Positions 17,714-25,998 of a DNA stretch of 64,000 nt are shown here, in pieces. The first letter of the stretch is position 1; every line of letters starts with the position of its first letter. The position numbers and the translations under genes were made by a program. The DNA is from Runella sp. CRIBMP (GTDB lineage: Bacteria; Bacteroidota; Bacteroidia; Cytophagales; Spirosomataceae), in contig NZ_JAAAKZ010000002.1 in the NCBI RefSeq assembly GCF_009905605.1, positions 496,001 to 560,000 on the forward strand. The letters run 5' to 3'. The notes under the pieces are model-generated. The model saw only the letters and a program-made list of their open reading frames with translations. It had not been told where the DNA came from and ran no database searches.

Positions 17714-18925
17714 ATGAAGCATTCCCTTCTTTTTCTTTTCGTCCTGATCAGTATTTATTCTTTTGGACAATCAATTACCATCAGTCCAACAAATGTTGAA
17801 AAACATATTTCCTACCTTGCATCCGATGAATTGAAAGGACGGGGAACGGGCACCAAAGACGAACAAAAAGCAGCGCAATACATTGCAACCTTCTTTAATG
17901 ACCTAGGCTTACAACCCAAAGGGACCAATGGTTTTGAACAACCCTTCAAGGCCAATCTTGACACAGTACATGTACTAGACGCCCGCAATGTAGTAGGCTA
18001 TCTGGACAACGGTGCTGAGCGCACCATTGTGATCGGGGCGCACTACGACCATTTGGGCGAAGGCTATCAGCGGGGTTCGCTCGACCAAGATGCCAAAGGA
18101 AAAATCCATAACGGAGCCGACGACAACGCCTCAGGAGTGGCAGGTGTGTTGGAATTGGCACGGTATTACGCTAAAAACGGCATCAAGGAAAGCCACAATT
18201 TTCTTTTTATTTGTTTTTCTGCCGAAGAATTAGGGCTGTTAGGCTCAAAATTCTACGCTAATAATCCTACCATTGACCTTACGAAGGTAAATTGTATGCT
18301 CAATTTTGACATGATTGGCCGTTTTGACCCCACCAAACCCATTACCGTTGGCGGATGGGGCACGAGCCCAACCTGGGGACAGGTGATTCCGCCAGTGATG
18401 CAGCGCGAAAAGATGGCGTTTAAAATTGACTCTTCGGGGGCAGGGGCTTCCGACCATACTTCGTTTTATACAAAAAAAATCCCCGTACTTTTTTTCTTTA
18501 CGGGCGTACATTCTGACTACCACCGCCCCAGCGACGACATCGCACTCATCAACTTTGCGGGCGAATCCCAAATTTTGAATGCCGTCACCGGAATCATTAA
18601 TGAATTGGATAAACTTCCCGGCCGCCTCGAATACCTCGAAACCGCGATGCCAATGGCTCGCAATGCCAGTTTTAAAGTAACGATGGGGTTGTTGTTGGAT
18701 TACTCATTCAACGGTCCCGGCATCAAAGTGGACGGCGTTTCTAAAAATCGGCCTGGCGAAGCGGCCGGCATCAAAGGGGGCGACCTTATTTTACGACTAG
18801 GCAACTATACACTCAATACAATTTATGATTACATGGGCGCGCTAGGAAAATACGAAAAGGGTCAAACTGTGGAAGCGGAAGTTCAACGGGGAGCGGAGAA
18901 ATTGATGATGAAAGTAACGTTTTGA
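17714..18925 (+). CDS. M28 family zinc aminopeptidase with PDZ domain
   Basis: The product is a secreted metallo-aminopeptidase of 403 residues. Signal peptide: residues 1-20 (MKHSLLFLFVLISIYSFG). The M28 fold carries the two-zinc ligand set: His110 (GAHYDHLG), bridging Asp136 (NGADDNASG), Glu171/Glu172 (FSAEELGLLGS; first catalytic, second a ligand), Asp199 (NFDMIGRF) and His270 (YHRPSDD). A protease-associated insertion is absent. A PDZ-like domain occupies about 320-403 (GVSKNRPGEAAGIKGGDLIL). Mature secreted enzymes of this type usually clear peptides outside the cell or in the periplasm. The TrpF-like gene begins 2 bp after its stop, suggesting one transcript. Confidence 0.93.
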   Translation: MKHSLLFLFVLISIYSFGQSITISPTNVEKHISYLASDELKGRGTGTKDEQKAAQYIATFFNDLGLQPKGTNGFEQPFKANLDTVHVLDARNVVGYLDNGAERTIVIGAHYDHLGEGYQRGSLDQDAKGKIHNGADDNASGVAGVLELARYYAKNGIKESHNFLFICFSAEELGLLGSKFYANNPTIDLTKVNCMLNFDMIGRFDPTKPITVGGWGTSPTWGQVIPPVMQREKMAFKIDSSGAGASDHTSFYTKKIPVLFFFTGVHSDYHRPSDDIALINFAGESQILNAVTGIINELDKLPGRLEYLETAMPMARNASFKVTMGLLLDYSFNGPGIKVDGVSKNRPGEAAGIKGGDLILRLGNYTLNTIYDYMGALGKYEKGQTVEAEVQRGAEKLMMKVTF

Positions 18926-18927
18926 CC

Positions 18928-19575
18928 ATGAAACCACGCGTAAAAATTTGCTGCATTAGCAGTCTGATGGAAGCCAAACTGGCCATTGAAGCAGGGGCTT
19001 CTGCCTTGGGTTTAGTGGGAAATATGCCCAGCGGGCCAGGAATAATATCAGACGAGCTAATTGCGCAGATTGCCAAGGCGGTGCCGCCGCCCGTTTCTAC
19101 TTTTTTGCTTACAAGCGAGACCAATCCAGAGGCCATCATTGCCCACCATCAGCGCGTTCATACGAGCACCATTCAGATTGTAGATGCGCTCTCTGAAGGC
19201 ACCTATCACCAAATCCGGGAGGCACTGCCGGGCGTTAAACTCGTGCAGGTTATCCACGTAATTGATGAAAAAACGGTGGAAGAAGCTCTTCAGACGGCCG
19301 AATTTGTGGATGCCATTTTATTGGATAGCGGAAATCCAAACCTAAAAATCAAGGAATTGGGGGGAACGGGAAGGGTCCACAATTGGGCCATCAGCCGCAA
19401 AATACGCGAAGCCATCCCTATTCCTCTCTTTTTAGCAGGAGGCATCAAAGCCGAAAACGTAAAAGAGGCGATTGAAACAGTACAGCCGTTTGGCTTAGAC
19501 CTTTGTAGCAGTGTACGTACCAATGGACAACTAGACCCCGAAAAATTAGAGGCTTTTTTTGCCGCGATTGGTTAA
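18928..19575 (+). CDS. Divergent phosphoribosylanthranilate isomerase (TrpF)-like protein
   Basis: The 215-residue product has the TrpF TIM-barrel pattern. It shows KICCIS at 6-11, where the catalytic Cys8 is kept but the usual following Gly is Cys. The barrel also has VDAILLDSG with the candidate catalytic Asp, GGTGRVHNW, and the phosphate-site LAGGIKAENVKEA. The normally conserved end GVDVSSGVE is replaced by GLDLCSSVRTNG, and the early FVF..SPR segment by LGLVGNMPSGPG. It is therefore a TrpF family member that may have lost or changed its substrate. It is not in a trp operon; it follows an M28 peptidase gene by 2 bp. The start is ATG 18928, not the in-frame TTG at 18922. Role in tryptophan synthesis is uncertain. 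Confidence 0.75.
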   Translation: MKPRVKICCISSLMEAKLAIEAGASALGLVGNMPSGPGIISDELIAQIAKAVPPPVSTFLLTSETNPEAIIAHHQRVHTSTIQIVDALSEGTYHQIREALPGVKLVQVIHVIDEKTVEEALQTAEFVDAILLDSGNPNLKIKELGGTGRVHNWAISRKIREAIPIPLFLAGGIKAENVKEAIETVQPFGLDLCSSVRTNGQLDPEKLEAFFAAIG

Positions 19576-19629
19576 ACAATCAAATTCCCCAATTTGAGAG
19601 ATGTGCTTCGGTCAAAAAAGTATTCCAGT

Positions 19630-20031
19630 TTACACCCCTTGAATGGCATCAATCATCCATTTGTTATTACTATTAATTAGCGTAACAACCGCTGCTTTTT
19701 GGCCAAACATCCAAAAATTAAATATTGCTTTTGTGGGTGATTGAGAGACTGGTTTCAATAAAAATTTCTCTTCGAAATCCTGCGCCTGAAGAATTGGATC
19801 ATAACCACCCTCGTTATCTTTTTCCATTTTCTTAAAAAAATTCGTTAAGCGTTTTCGGAAAGAAGGGGTTAAATCAGGGTGGTTTACCACCTTTCGCCAT
19901 CCCAAATTGACTCCTTTGGTCAAATACCACTTGTAGAAATCATTAGCAGCTTGAGCGGCAGTTGGGGTTTGAGCGTTCAGTGAATGTAGGCCAAACCCAA
20001 TAAAAATCATTAAAAAGAGAGAGCGTTTCAT
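19630..20031 (-). CDS. Secreted small protein, DUF3828-like
   Basis: The product has 133 residues with a signal peptide (residues 1-20, ending LNAQ). The mature part has a helix with FYKWYL, then a basic region, then YDPILQAQDF and a C-terminal beta section (KAAVVTLINSNNKWMIDAIQGV). This layout resembles DUF3828/NTF2-like periplasmic proteins, but the match is by eye. No catalytic residues are evident. It has its own promoter (-7 element at 20060-20067) and is convergent with the TrpF-like gene, so it is probably a single-gene unit. Confidence 0.6.
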   Translation of the reverse strand: MKRSLFLMIFIGFGLHSLNAQTPTAAQAANDFYKWYLTKGVNLGWRKVVNHPDLTPSFRKRLTNFFKKMEKDNEGGYDPILQAQDFEEKFLLKPVSQSPTKAIFNFWMFGQKAAVVTLINSNNKWMIDAIQGV

Positions 20032-20059
20032 TTTTTCAAAGTTAGGTTGAGGTTGTTTA

Positions 20060-20094
20060 CAAAAGTAACGATGGAAACATAATTTTTTAGCAAA
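20060..20094 (-). promoter_or_regulatory. Bacteroidota-type promoter for the DUF3828-like gene
   Basis: On the minus strand, TTTG (20094-20091) is followed after 23 bp by TACTTTTG (20067-20060). This fits the Bacteroidota -33/-7 consensus TTTG...TANNTTTG, with a slightly long spacer. The start codon at 20031 is 29 bp downstream of the -7 element. Confidence 0.55.
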
Positions 20095-20248
20095 AACCGC
20101 AGAATATGCCTAATAAAATCACTTACCTCAATCTAAAGCCCCATAATTTTTTGCAATCCCATAGTGGCAAATACTTTTTGAGTTGTCTTAGACAAAAAAG
20201 GCAGATAAAACGTTATATAAAAGTAGTACCATTAAACGCTGACAAGCT

Positions 20249-20518
20249 ATGAAATCGCGCATAACACTTTTTGTAACCGTATTGGCGCTCAGTGCAATCA
20301 TGAGCAGCTGTTTTTATTCAGGTGGTGGGTATCGAGGCGGATACGACCGAGGTTATTACGGCTCTCGTTACTACGCTCCTCGCCCTTACGTGCGGGTTGT
20401 GCCGCCACCGGTAGTGGTTCGCCCTCGTGTATACGTCAATCCGCCGCGTTATTCGCAACGCCCACGTTACGACAGCCGTAATTATGGTCATCGCGGGCGC
20501 GGACGGGGTCGTTGGTAG
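20249..20518 (+). CDS. Small Tyr/Arg/Gly-rich lipoprotein
   Basis: An 89-residue product with a lipoprotein signal peptide (lipobox MSSC, Cys21). The mature part is low-complexity: Gly/Tyr-rich first (GGGYRGGYDRGYYGSRYY), then a Pro/Val stretch (VRVVPPPVVVRPRVYV), then Arg/Tyr-rich and a basic tail GHRGRGRGRW. There is no known domain. The high positive charge and aromatic content suggest binding to polyanions such as LPS or exopolysaccharide, which is inference. It is followed 62 bp downstream by another small basic secreted protein, and the two may be co-transcribed. Confidence 0.65.
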   Translation: MKSRITLFVTVLALSAIMSSCFYSGGGYRGGYDRGYYGSRYYAPRPYVRVVPPPVVVRPRVYVNPPRYSQRPRYDSRNYGHRGRGRGRW

Positions 20519-20580
20519 AACATCGTTTTTTTTCATACTTTCGCCGCTTCCAACCGAATTCGTCCTTAAAATTCATACCC

Positions 20581-20793
20581 ATGAAAAAAAGTATTTTGCT
20601 GCTGTTGTGTATCAGCTTTTTGCAGTTTGAAGCCTCTGCGGCGGAAGTCAAAGTAGTTACAAACAAAAAAGCGACCGTTGAGGCCGCTTCTGAGCAATCG
20701 TCGTACCGAAAACGCAAGCGTAATCGGCAACGTAAAGGTTTTTTGGGGGGCATTTTCCGCAAACGCAACGCCTGCGACTGCCCGAAAAATTAA
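20581..20793 (+). CDS. Small basic secreted protein
   Basis: Seventy residues from ATG 20581; an in-frame GTG at 20512 would spoil the signal peptide. The signal peptide is clear (MKKSILLLLCISFLQFEASA). The mature part is about 50 residues, strongly basic in the middle (SSYRKRKRNRQRKGFLGGIF) and ends with two cysteines (NACDCPKN) that could form a disulfide or bind a metal. No family is recognised. It lies after another basic small protein. A large inverted repeat directly follows the stop codon. Confidence 0.6.
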   Translation: MKKSILLLLCISFLQFEASAAEVKVVTNKKATVEAASEQSSYRKRKRNRQRKGFLGGIFRKRNACDCPKN

Positions 20794-20794
20794 T

Positions 20795-20862
20795 AGTTTG
20801 CAGTAGGCAGTGGGCAGTAATTTCACAAAAAATTGTTGACTGCCTACTGCAAACTGCCCACT
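20795..20862. repeat. Long intergenic inverted repeat of GCAGT words
   Basis: The 17-bp arms 20795-20811 (AGTTTGCAGTAGGCAGT) and 20839-20855 are perfect reverse complements. Each arm runs into a further 7-10 bp of the same wording: GGGCAGT follows the first arm and GCCCACT follows the second. The second unit is thus a circular shift of the reverse complement of the first, not a plain extension. It sits between the stops of the small basic protein and typA, and probably ends transcription from both sides. Confidence 0.8.
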
Positions 20863-20864
20863 TT

Positions 20865-22679
20865 TTACGCCATTTCCATTTCTTTTGAATTGCGCTTGCG
20901 TTCGTTTTCGTCTAAGTATATTTTCCGAATACGAAGCGTTTGCGGCGTTACTTCCAAATATTCATCCTTTTGGATATATTCCATTGATTCTTCCAACGAA
21001 AAGTTGATTTTAGGCGCAATACGCACGTTGTCGTCCGTACCTGAAGCCCGCATGTTGGTCAACTTCTTGGTTTCCTGCAAGTTTACTACAATATCTCCTG
21101 GGCGGCTATGCTCACCGATTACCATTCCCATGTATAATTCTTCACCTGGATCCACAAAGAATCTTCCGCGCTCTTGCAAACGGTCTAAGGCGTAAGGGGT
21201 AGCTACTCCAGTTCCTTTAGAAATAATTGAACCGTTGATACGTCCCGGAATCGTGCCTTTGTGGGGCTCGTAGGCCTTAAAACGGTGCGACAATACGGCT
21301 TCACCCTGCGTGGCAGTCAAGACGTTGGAACGCAACCCAATCAAACCGCGTGAAGGAATATTGAACTCCAAGTGTTGCAAATCGCCGCGTGGCTCCATCA
21401 CGAGTAGGTCGCCTTTGCGTTGGGTAACCAATTCAATTACTTTACCAGCTGATTCTTCAGGAACATCTACCACGAGAATTTCGATTGGCTCAAGGCGTTC
21501 GCCTTTGTCGCCTTCTTTGAAAATCACCTGTGGCTGACCTACCTGCAATTCGTAACCTTCGCGACGCATGGTTTCAATCAACACCGACAAGTGAAGAATA
21601 CCACGGCCGAACACCATAAATTTATCCTCGCTACCCATTGATTCAACGCGTAAGGCAAGGTTTTTTTCCATTTCTTTAAACAAACGCTCACGCAAGTGGC
21701 GAGAAGTCACAAATTTGCCTTCTTTGCCAAAAAACGGTGAGTTATTGATGGTAAACAACATGTTCATCGTTGGCTCGTCTACCGAAATACGCGGTAGGGG
21801 TTCAGGATTTTCGAAAAGCGTGATGGTATCACCGATTTCGAAATCTTCCAAACCCGTTACGGCACAAATATCACCCGATGAAACTTCCGTTACTTTTTGT
21901 CTGCCCAAGCCTTCAAATACCTGCAATTCTTTGACACGAGCGCGTTTTACCGTGCCGTCTGACTTGCAAAGACCCAATTGAGCACCTTCTTTGAATGTAC
22001 CACGGTGTACGCGACCGATGGCAATACGTCCTACAAAAGAACTGTAATCCAATGAAGTAATCTGCATTTGCGGATCGCCTTCGTTGTTGGGAGCTGGTGG
22101 GATATGTTCAACGATTACGTCCAATAAATACGAAATATCGGTGGTTGGTTTTTGCCAATCAGGCCCCATCCATCCTTGTTTCGACGAGCCGAAAACGGTA
22201 GGAAAATCAAGTTGTACGTCGTTGGCTTCGAGGTTAAACATTAGGTCAAATACCGCTTCGTGTACTTCGTCGGGGCGGCAGTTGGGCTTATCTACTTTAT
22301 TGACCACCAAAACTACTTTCAATCCCAATTGTAAGGCTTTACCTAACACGAAACGGGTTTGCGGCATGGGCCCTTCAAAAGCATCTACCAGAATGACGAC
22401 ACCGTCAGCCATTTTAAGTACGCGCTCTACCTCTCCTCCAAAGTCGGAGTGGCCTGGGGTATCAATAATGTTGATTTTTACGTCTTTGTAGCGTACTGAT
22501 ACGTTTTTAGAGACAATTGTAATTCCTCGTTCACGTTCGAGGTCATTGTTGTCCAAAATGAGATCGTCAAACTGTTGATTCTCTCTAAACAGTTTTGAAT
22601 AGTGGATGAACTTGTCCACCAATGTGGTTTTACCGTGGTCAACGTGCGCAATGATGGCAATGTTGCGGATGCTTTGCAT
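20865..22679 (-). CDS. typA: Ribosome-associated translational GTPase TypA/BipA
   Basis: The 604-residue product is the usual TypA length. It has the GTPase motifs G1 AHVDHGKTTL (residues 10-19), the switch region RGITIVSKN, G3 DTPGHSDFGGEVERVL, G4 NKVDKP and G5 (GSSKQGWMG region), followed by beta-barrel domain II, EF-G-like domains III and V, and the TypA-specific C-terminal region (VTPQTLRIRKIYLDENERKR). It helps assemble the 50S subunit and supports growth in cold or stress, as known for BipA. It is a single-gene unit, with a -7 element at 22779-22786 and the GCAGT inverted repeat after its stop. Confidence 0.97.
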   Translation of the reverse strand: MQSIRNIAIIAHVDHGKTTLVDKFIHYSKLFRENQQFDDLILDNNDLERERGITIVSKNVSVRYKDVKINIIDTPGHSDFGGEVERVLKMADGVVILVDAFEGPMPQTRFVLGKALQLGLKVVLVVNKVDKPNCRPDEVHEAVFDLMFNLEANDVQLDFPTVFGSSKQGWMGPDWQKPTTDISYLLDVIVEHIPPAPNNEGDPQMQITSLDYSSFVGRIAIGRVHRGTFKEGAQLGLCKSDGTVKRARVKELQVFEGLGRQKVTEVSSGDICAVTGLEDFEIGDTITLFENPEPLPRISVDEPTMNMLFTINNSPFFGKEGKFVTSRHLRERLFKEMEKNLALRVESMGSEDKFMVFGRGILHLSVLIETMRREGYELQVGQPQVIFKEGDKGERLEPIEILVVDVPEESAGKVIELVTQRKGDLLVMEPRGDLQHLEFNIPSRGLIGLRSNVLTATQGEAVLSHRFKAYEPHKGTIPGRINGSIISKGTGVATPYALDRLQERGRFFVDPGEELYMGMVIGEHSRPGDIVVNLQETKKLTNMRASGTDDNVRIAPKINFSLEESMEYIQKDEYLEVTPQTLRIRKIYLDENERKRNSKEMEMA

Positions 22680-22778
22680 TTGAGTTGTTTGTTAACTGTT
22701 GATAGCTAATCGAATAGGTTGAAAGTGTTGTTACTAACGAAAAACTATTCACAATCAGCTTGTCTTCTAAAAGACCCG

Positions 22779-22786
22779 CAAAGGTA
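22779..22786 (-). promoter_or_regulatory. -7 element of the typA promoter
   Basis: TACCTTTG on the minus strand (22786-22779) matches TANNTTTG. A TTTG lies at 22804-22801, only 14 bp upstream, which is short for a -33 element. The start codon is 100 bp downstream. The rest of the 235-bp spacer between typA and the sugar isomerase gene shows nothing else recognisable. Confidence 0.45.
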
Positions 22787-22914
22787 CCATTATTTTATGA
22801 CAAAACACAGATGAATCCAATACTATATGCCAATATTAATGAAATATGGCAGTTTTTTATTAAATTAATACAATTATTTTCTCCTTTGTTTTGGGTTAGA
22901 AAGCCAAAGTAACA

Positions 22915-23808
22915 TTAAAGGTACTTTTTTACTTTCGCCAACAATGCCTCTACCTTCACTTTTGGGTCGCCCGCTCCGAGGGTTTCAATGGGTACATAGC
23001 CCTGATAATCGGACAGTTTGATGAGATTAATGACCCGTTCCAAATCCGTATCTATTTCTTTTCCTTCCACAAATATCTTCTCTTTCAACTGCCAGTTAAC
23101 GGCGTATTTGATGGTTCGTTCGATTTCCTTATAAGGGTCGCCAATGCGATAACTGCCCGTATCCAGAATCAGCCCAAACCACTCGGATTTAATCGTTTCA
23201 AAAAAAGGGATTACTTGGTCGGCCGTCTGAACGAAATCAAAATGGTTTTGTAAGCCAATGATTACACCATTTTGTTTGCCGTACTCAACACAGGCTTCAA
23301 TGTCTTTCAACATCCAATCAGTTATTTGCTCACGTGGAATTCCTTCGTTTTTTTGCGTTCCTGCAAAAATCCGCAGCACTGGAGCACCCAATTTGGCAGC
23401 TACTTCCACCCAATTTTTTACCAGTTGTACTTCTTTTTTACGTTTGTCTTTGTCGGCAATCGTAAAGTCATTTCTTACGCCGGTGCCGCTGATTTCCAAG
23501 CCTTTGCGAAAAGCTTGGCGTTTTACGTGATAAATGGTTTCATTGGATGGAACAGTGGGATAACCATCAAAATAGTAACCTGTTATATCCAGCCCATCAA
23601 AGCCAATGCGAGCGCAAAAGTCAATCAGCTCCTCCAAACTCATCGTTTTATTCATCAGCGGAGCATTGAATGAGTAGGCATTCAGGCTGGTTTTGAGTCG
23701 CTTGCTTATGGGTGCCAAAAGCGCGGCTTCACCCGTGTTTGGAATAGACGCGATTGAAGCACCGGCCAGTGCTTTTAGGAATGTTCGGCGGCGTGACTGT
23801 GCGTTCAT
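22915..23808 (-). CDS. Tat-exported sugar phosphate isomerase/epimerase-like TIM barrel
   Basis: The 297-residue product belongs to the xylose-isomerase-like TIM-barrel (AP endonuclease 2) superfamily. It starts with a twin-arginine signal (RRRTFLKALAGASIASIP, residues 6-23), so it is exported folded, probably with its metal. Barrel segments include IGFDGLDITGYYFDGYP, VLRIFAGTQKN, VIIGLQNHFDF, WFGLILDTGSYRIGDP and YVPIETLGAGDP; the Glu, His and Asp residues there are the expected metal ligands. Bacteroidota and Planctomycetes use this type in breakdown of unusual sugars such as 3-keto-glycosides or inositols; the substrate is unknown. It is divergent from the CocE-type gene. Confidence 0.85.
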   Translation of the reverse strand: MNAQSRRRTFLKALAGASIASIPNTGEAALLAPISKRLKTSLNAYSFNAPLMNKTMSLEELIDFCARIGFDGLDITGYYFDGYPTVPSNETIYHVKRQAFRKGLEISGTGVRNDFTIADKDKRKKEVQLVKNWVEVAAKLGAPVLRIFAGTQKNEGIPREQITDWMLKDIEACVEYGKQNGVIIGLQNHFDFVQTADQVIPFFETIKSEWFGLILDTGSYRIGDPYKEIERTIKYAVNWQLKEKIFVEGKEIDTDLERVINLIKLSDYQGYVPIETLGAGDPKVKVEALLAKVKKYL

Positions 23809-23851
23809 GGTTTTAAGATTAAATTCCTGTTCGAACCTTTTAATTTTATTC

Positions 23852-23859
23852 TACTTTTG
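23852..23859 (+). promoter_or_regulatory. -7 element of the CocE-type hydrolase promoter
   Basis: TACTTTTG (23852-23859) matches TANNTTTG and lies 31 bp before the ATG at 23891, in the 82-bp divergent spacer. A clear -33 TTTG is not seen. Confidence 0.5.
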
Positions 23860-23890
23860 TCAAAACATTAATAGTCATCGAAAATACTCT

Positions 23891-25750
23891 ATGAAAGCAC
23901 TCCTACCCCTTCTAGTTCTCCTCTTTTGTTCGTTTCAAAGCCACGCCCAAGCCCCCAATTTTGTCAAAGACAATTATGAGAAATGGGATCGCCAAATCAC
24001 CATGCGCGATGGCATTAAGCTTTACACCGTCATTTACATTCCAAAAGACAAGAGCCAAAACTATCCGATTCTGATGGAACGTACCCCCTACTCGGCAGGG
24101 CCATACGGCGAGGGTAATTATACTGGAAACGGCCCCGGACCGAGCAAACTGTTATCGGAAGAAAAGTACATCTTTGTCACCCAAGACGTACGCGGACGCT
24201 ACATGAGCGAAGGGAAATTTGAAGAAATGACCCCGCACAAATTTACCAAAAAAGCGCCACAGGATACCGACGAAAGCACCGATACCTACGACACCGTAGA
24301 ATGGTTACTAAAAAACATTCCGCAAAACAACGGTCGCGTCGGCATTACAGGCATCTCATATCCAGGATTTTATGCTTCGGCGGCTCTACCCGACGCTCAC
24401 CCCGCCATCAAGGCCGTTTCTCCGCAGGCCCCCGTTACGGACGAATTTGTGGGCGACGATGCCCGCCACAACGGCGCTTTTTTCTTGCTCGATAATTTTA
24501 ACTTTTTGAGTTATTTTGACGCTCAACCCAACAAACCCGTTCCGACGTACAACGGCATTTTCAGCAACCGCAGCAAGGACGCCTACGATTTTTTCCTGAA
24601 ATTGGGGCCACTCAAAAATGCCAACGGTGAAAAATACTTCAACAACAAAGGCCGAATCTGGAACGAATACCTCCAACACGAAACCTACGACGACTACTGG
24701 AAATCGCGCAACATTCGCCCAGCCCTCAAAAACATCAAACCTGCTACACTGGTGGTGGGCGGCTGGTTTGATGCCGAAGATTTATTTGGCGCATTACGCA
24801 CCTACGAAGCCATTGAAAAACAAACCCCCAACAACAAAAATAAACTGGTGATGGGCCCGTGGACGCACGGTGCTTGGTCTCGACCAGAATGGAACGAGTT
24901 TGGAACGCTGAATTTTGGCACCAACACGGCCAAGTTCTTTCAGGAAGAATTGGAACTTAAATTTTTCAATTTTTACCTTAAAGACAAGGGCCAATGGAAC
25001 GCCGCCGAAGCTACTATGTTTAACACCGCAACCAATGAATGGAAAACCTTTGAAACTTGGCCCCCAAAAGACAGCGAGAAAAAAGAGTTACATTTTCAGG
25101 CCAACGGAAAATTATCATGGAATGAAACCACCGAAAAAGACGGTTTTGACGAATACGTAAGCGACCCGGCCAAACCAGTGCCGTACACTGACGGTATTTT
25201 TGCCCGACGCAATAATCAATATATGATTGAAGATCAGCGCTTTGCATCGCGTCGCCCTGATGTTCTTACTTATGAAACAGATGCACTTACGGAAGATGTA
25301 ACCCTGGCTGGTCCGATGACAGCCCATTTTTTTGCTTCTACCACGGGCACAGATGCCGATTTTATCGTCAAACTCATTGATGTATTACCAGAAGATGCCC
25401 CAAATCCATCGCCCAACCCCAAAAACCTAACCATGGCGGGCTATCAGCGCTTAGTCCGAGCGGAAGTACTGCGCGGCAAATTCCGTAACAGCTTTGAAAA
25501 ACCAGAACCGTTTGTGCCCAACCAAGTTACCGATGTGAAAGTGCGGATGCCCGATGTGCTGCATACTTTCAAAAAAGGGCACAAAATCATGGTTCAAATT
25601 CAGAGTTCATGGTTTCCGTTGGTTGACCGTAACCCCCAGAAATTCATGGCTATTCCCGAAGCAGACGAGAAAGACTTTCAGAAAGCAACGATTCGCATTT
25701 ATCACAGCACCCAGCACGATTCACACTTACACGTCGGAACGGTGAAGTAG
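23891..25750 (+). CDS. CocE/NonD family hydrolase (S15-like acyl esterase/peptidase)
   Basis: A secreted alpha/beta-hydrolase of 619 residues. The start is ATG 23891 at a clear signal peptide (MKALLPLLVLLFCSFQSHAQ); the frame is open further upstream but has no signal there. The catalytic triad is readable: Ser156 in GISYPG, Asp294 in GGWFD and His326 in PWTHG. The C-terminal about 200 residues form the X-Pro dipeptidyl-peptidase C-terminal jelly-roll (DVTLAGPMTAHFFASTTGTD, then FIVKLIDVLPE). Relatives include cocaine esterase, glutaryl-7-ACA acylase and alpha-amino-acid ester hydrolase, so the substrate may be an acyl amino acid, ester or peptide. It is a single gene with its own promoter and terminator. 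Confidence 0.92.
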   Translation: MKALLPLLVLLFCSFQSHAQAPNFVKDNYEKWDRQITMRDGIKLYTVIYIPKDKSQNYPILMERTPYSAGPYGEGNYTGNGPGPSKLLSEEKYIFVTQDVRGRYMSEGKFEEMTPHKFTKKAPQDTDESTDTYDTVEWLLKNIPQNNGRVGITGISYPGFYASAALPDAHPAIKAVSPQAPVTDEFVGDDARHNGAFFLLDNFNFLSYFDAQPNKPVPTYNGIFSNRSKDAYDFFLKLGPLKNANGEKYFNNKGRIWNEYLQHETYDDYWKSRNIRPALKNIKPATLVVGGWFDAEDLFGALRTYEAIEKQTPNNKNKLVMGPWTHGAWSRPEWNEFGTLNFGTNTAKFFQEELELKFFNFYLKDKGQWNAAEATMFNTATNEWKTFETWPPKDSEKKELHFQANGKLSWNETTEKDGFDEYVSDPAKPVPYTDGIFARRNNQYMIEDQRFASRRPDVLTYETDALTEDVTLAGPMTAHFFASTTGTDADFIVKLIDVLPEDAPNPSPNPKNLTMAGYQRLVRAEVLRGKFRNSFEKPEPFVPNQVTDVKVRMPDVLHTFKKGHKIMVQIQSSWFPLVDRNPQKFMAIPEADEKDFQKATIRIYHSTQHDSHLHVGTVK

Positions 25751-25765
25751 TTATCGTTGATGCCT

Positions 25766-25793
25766 AACACGGGACATTGTCTCGTGTTTTTTT
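25766..25793 (+). terminator. Terminator of the CocE-type gene
   Basis: A 10-bp stem (AACACGGGAC at 25766-25775 with 25779-25788, one G-T pair) has a 3-base loop and is followed by a T run to 25793. It begins 16 bp after the stop codon. Confidence 0.85.
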
Positions 25794-25998
25794 GGGTTAA
25801 AATGTACAAAAGAAAAATAACAGGTATAATTGTCGGTTTTTGTTCCTACAAATACACCAAAATGTGCAATTTTTGAGTAGATTGACCACAAAGTGATAAT
25901 TTCTAATGATATATTTAAAGACACAATTAGGAAAATTACGCTTCTATTAAGTGCCTGTTTGAACCAACAACCTATTATGATAAACTGCTAAACCCGCT

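Noticed and set aside
23829-23837. GTTCGAACC resembling a tRNA T-loop
   Set aside because: No acceptor stem, D-arm or anticodon arm around it. No tRNA gene was found anywhere in the window.
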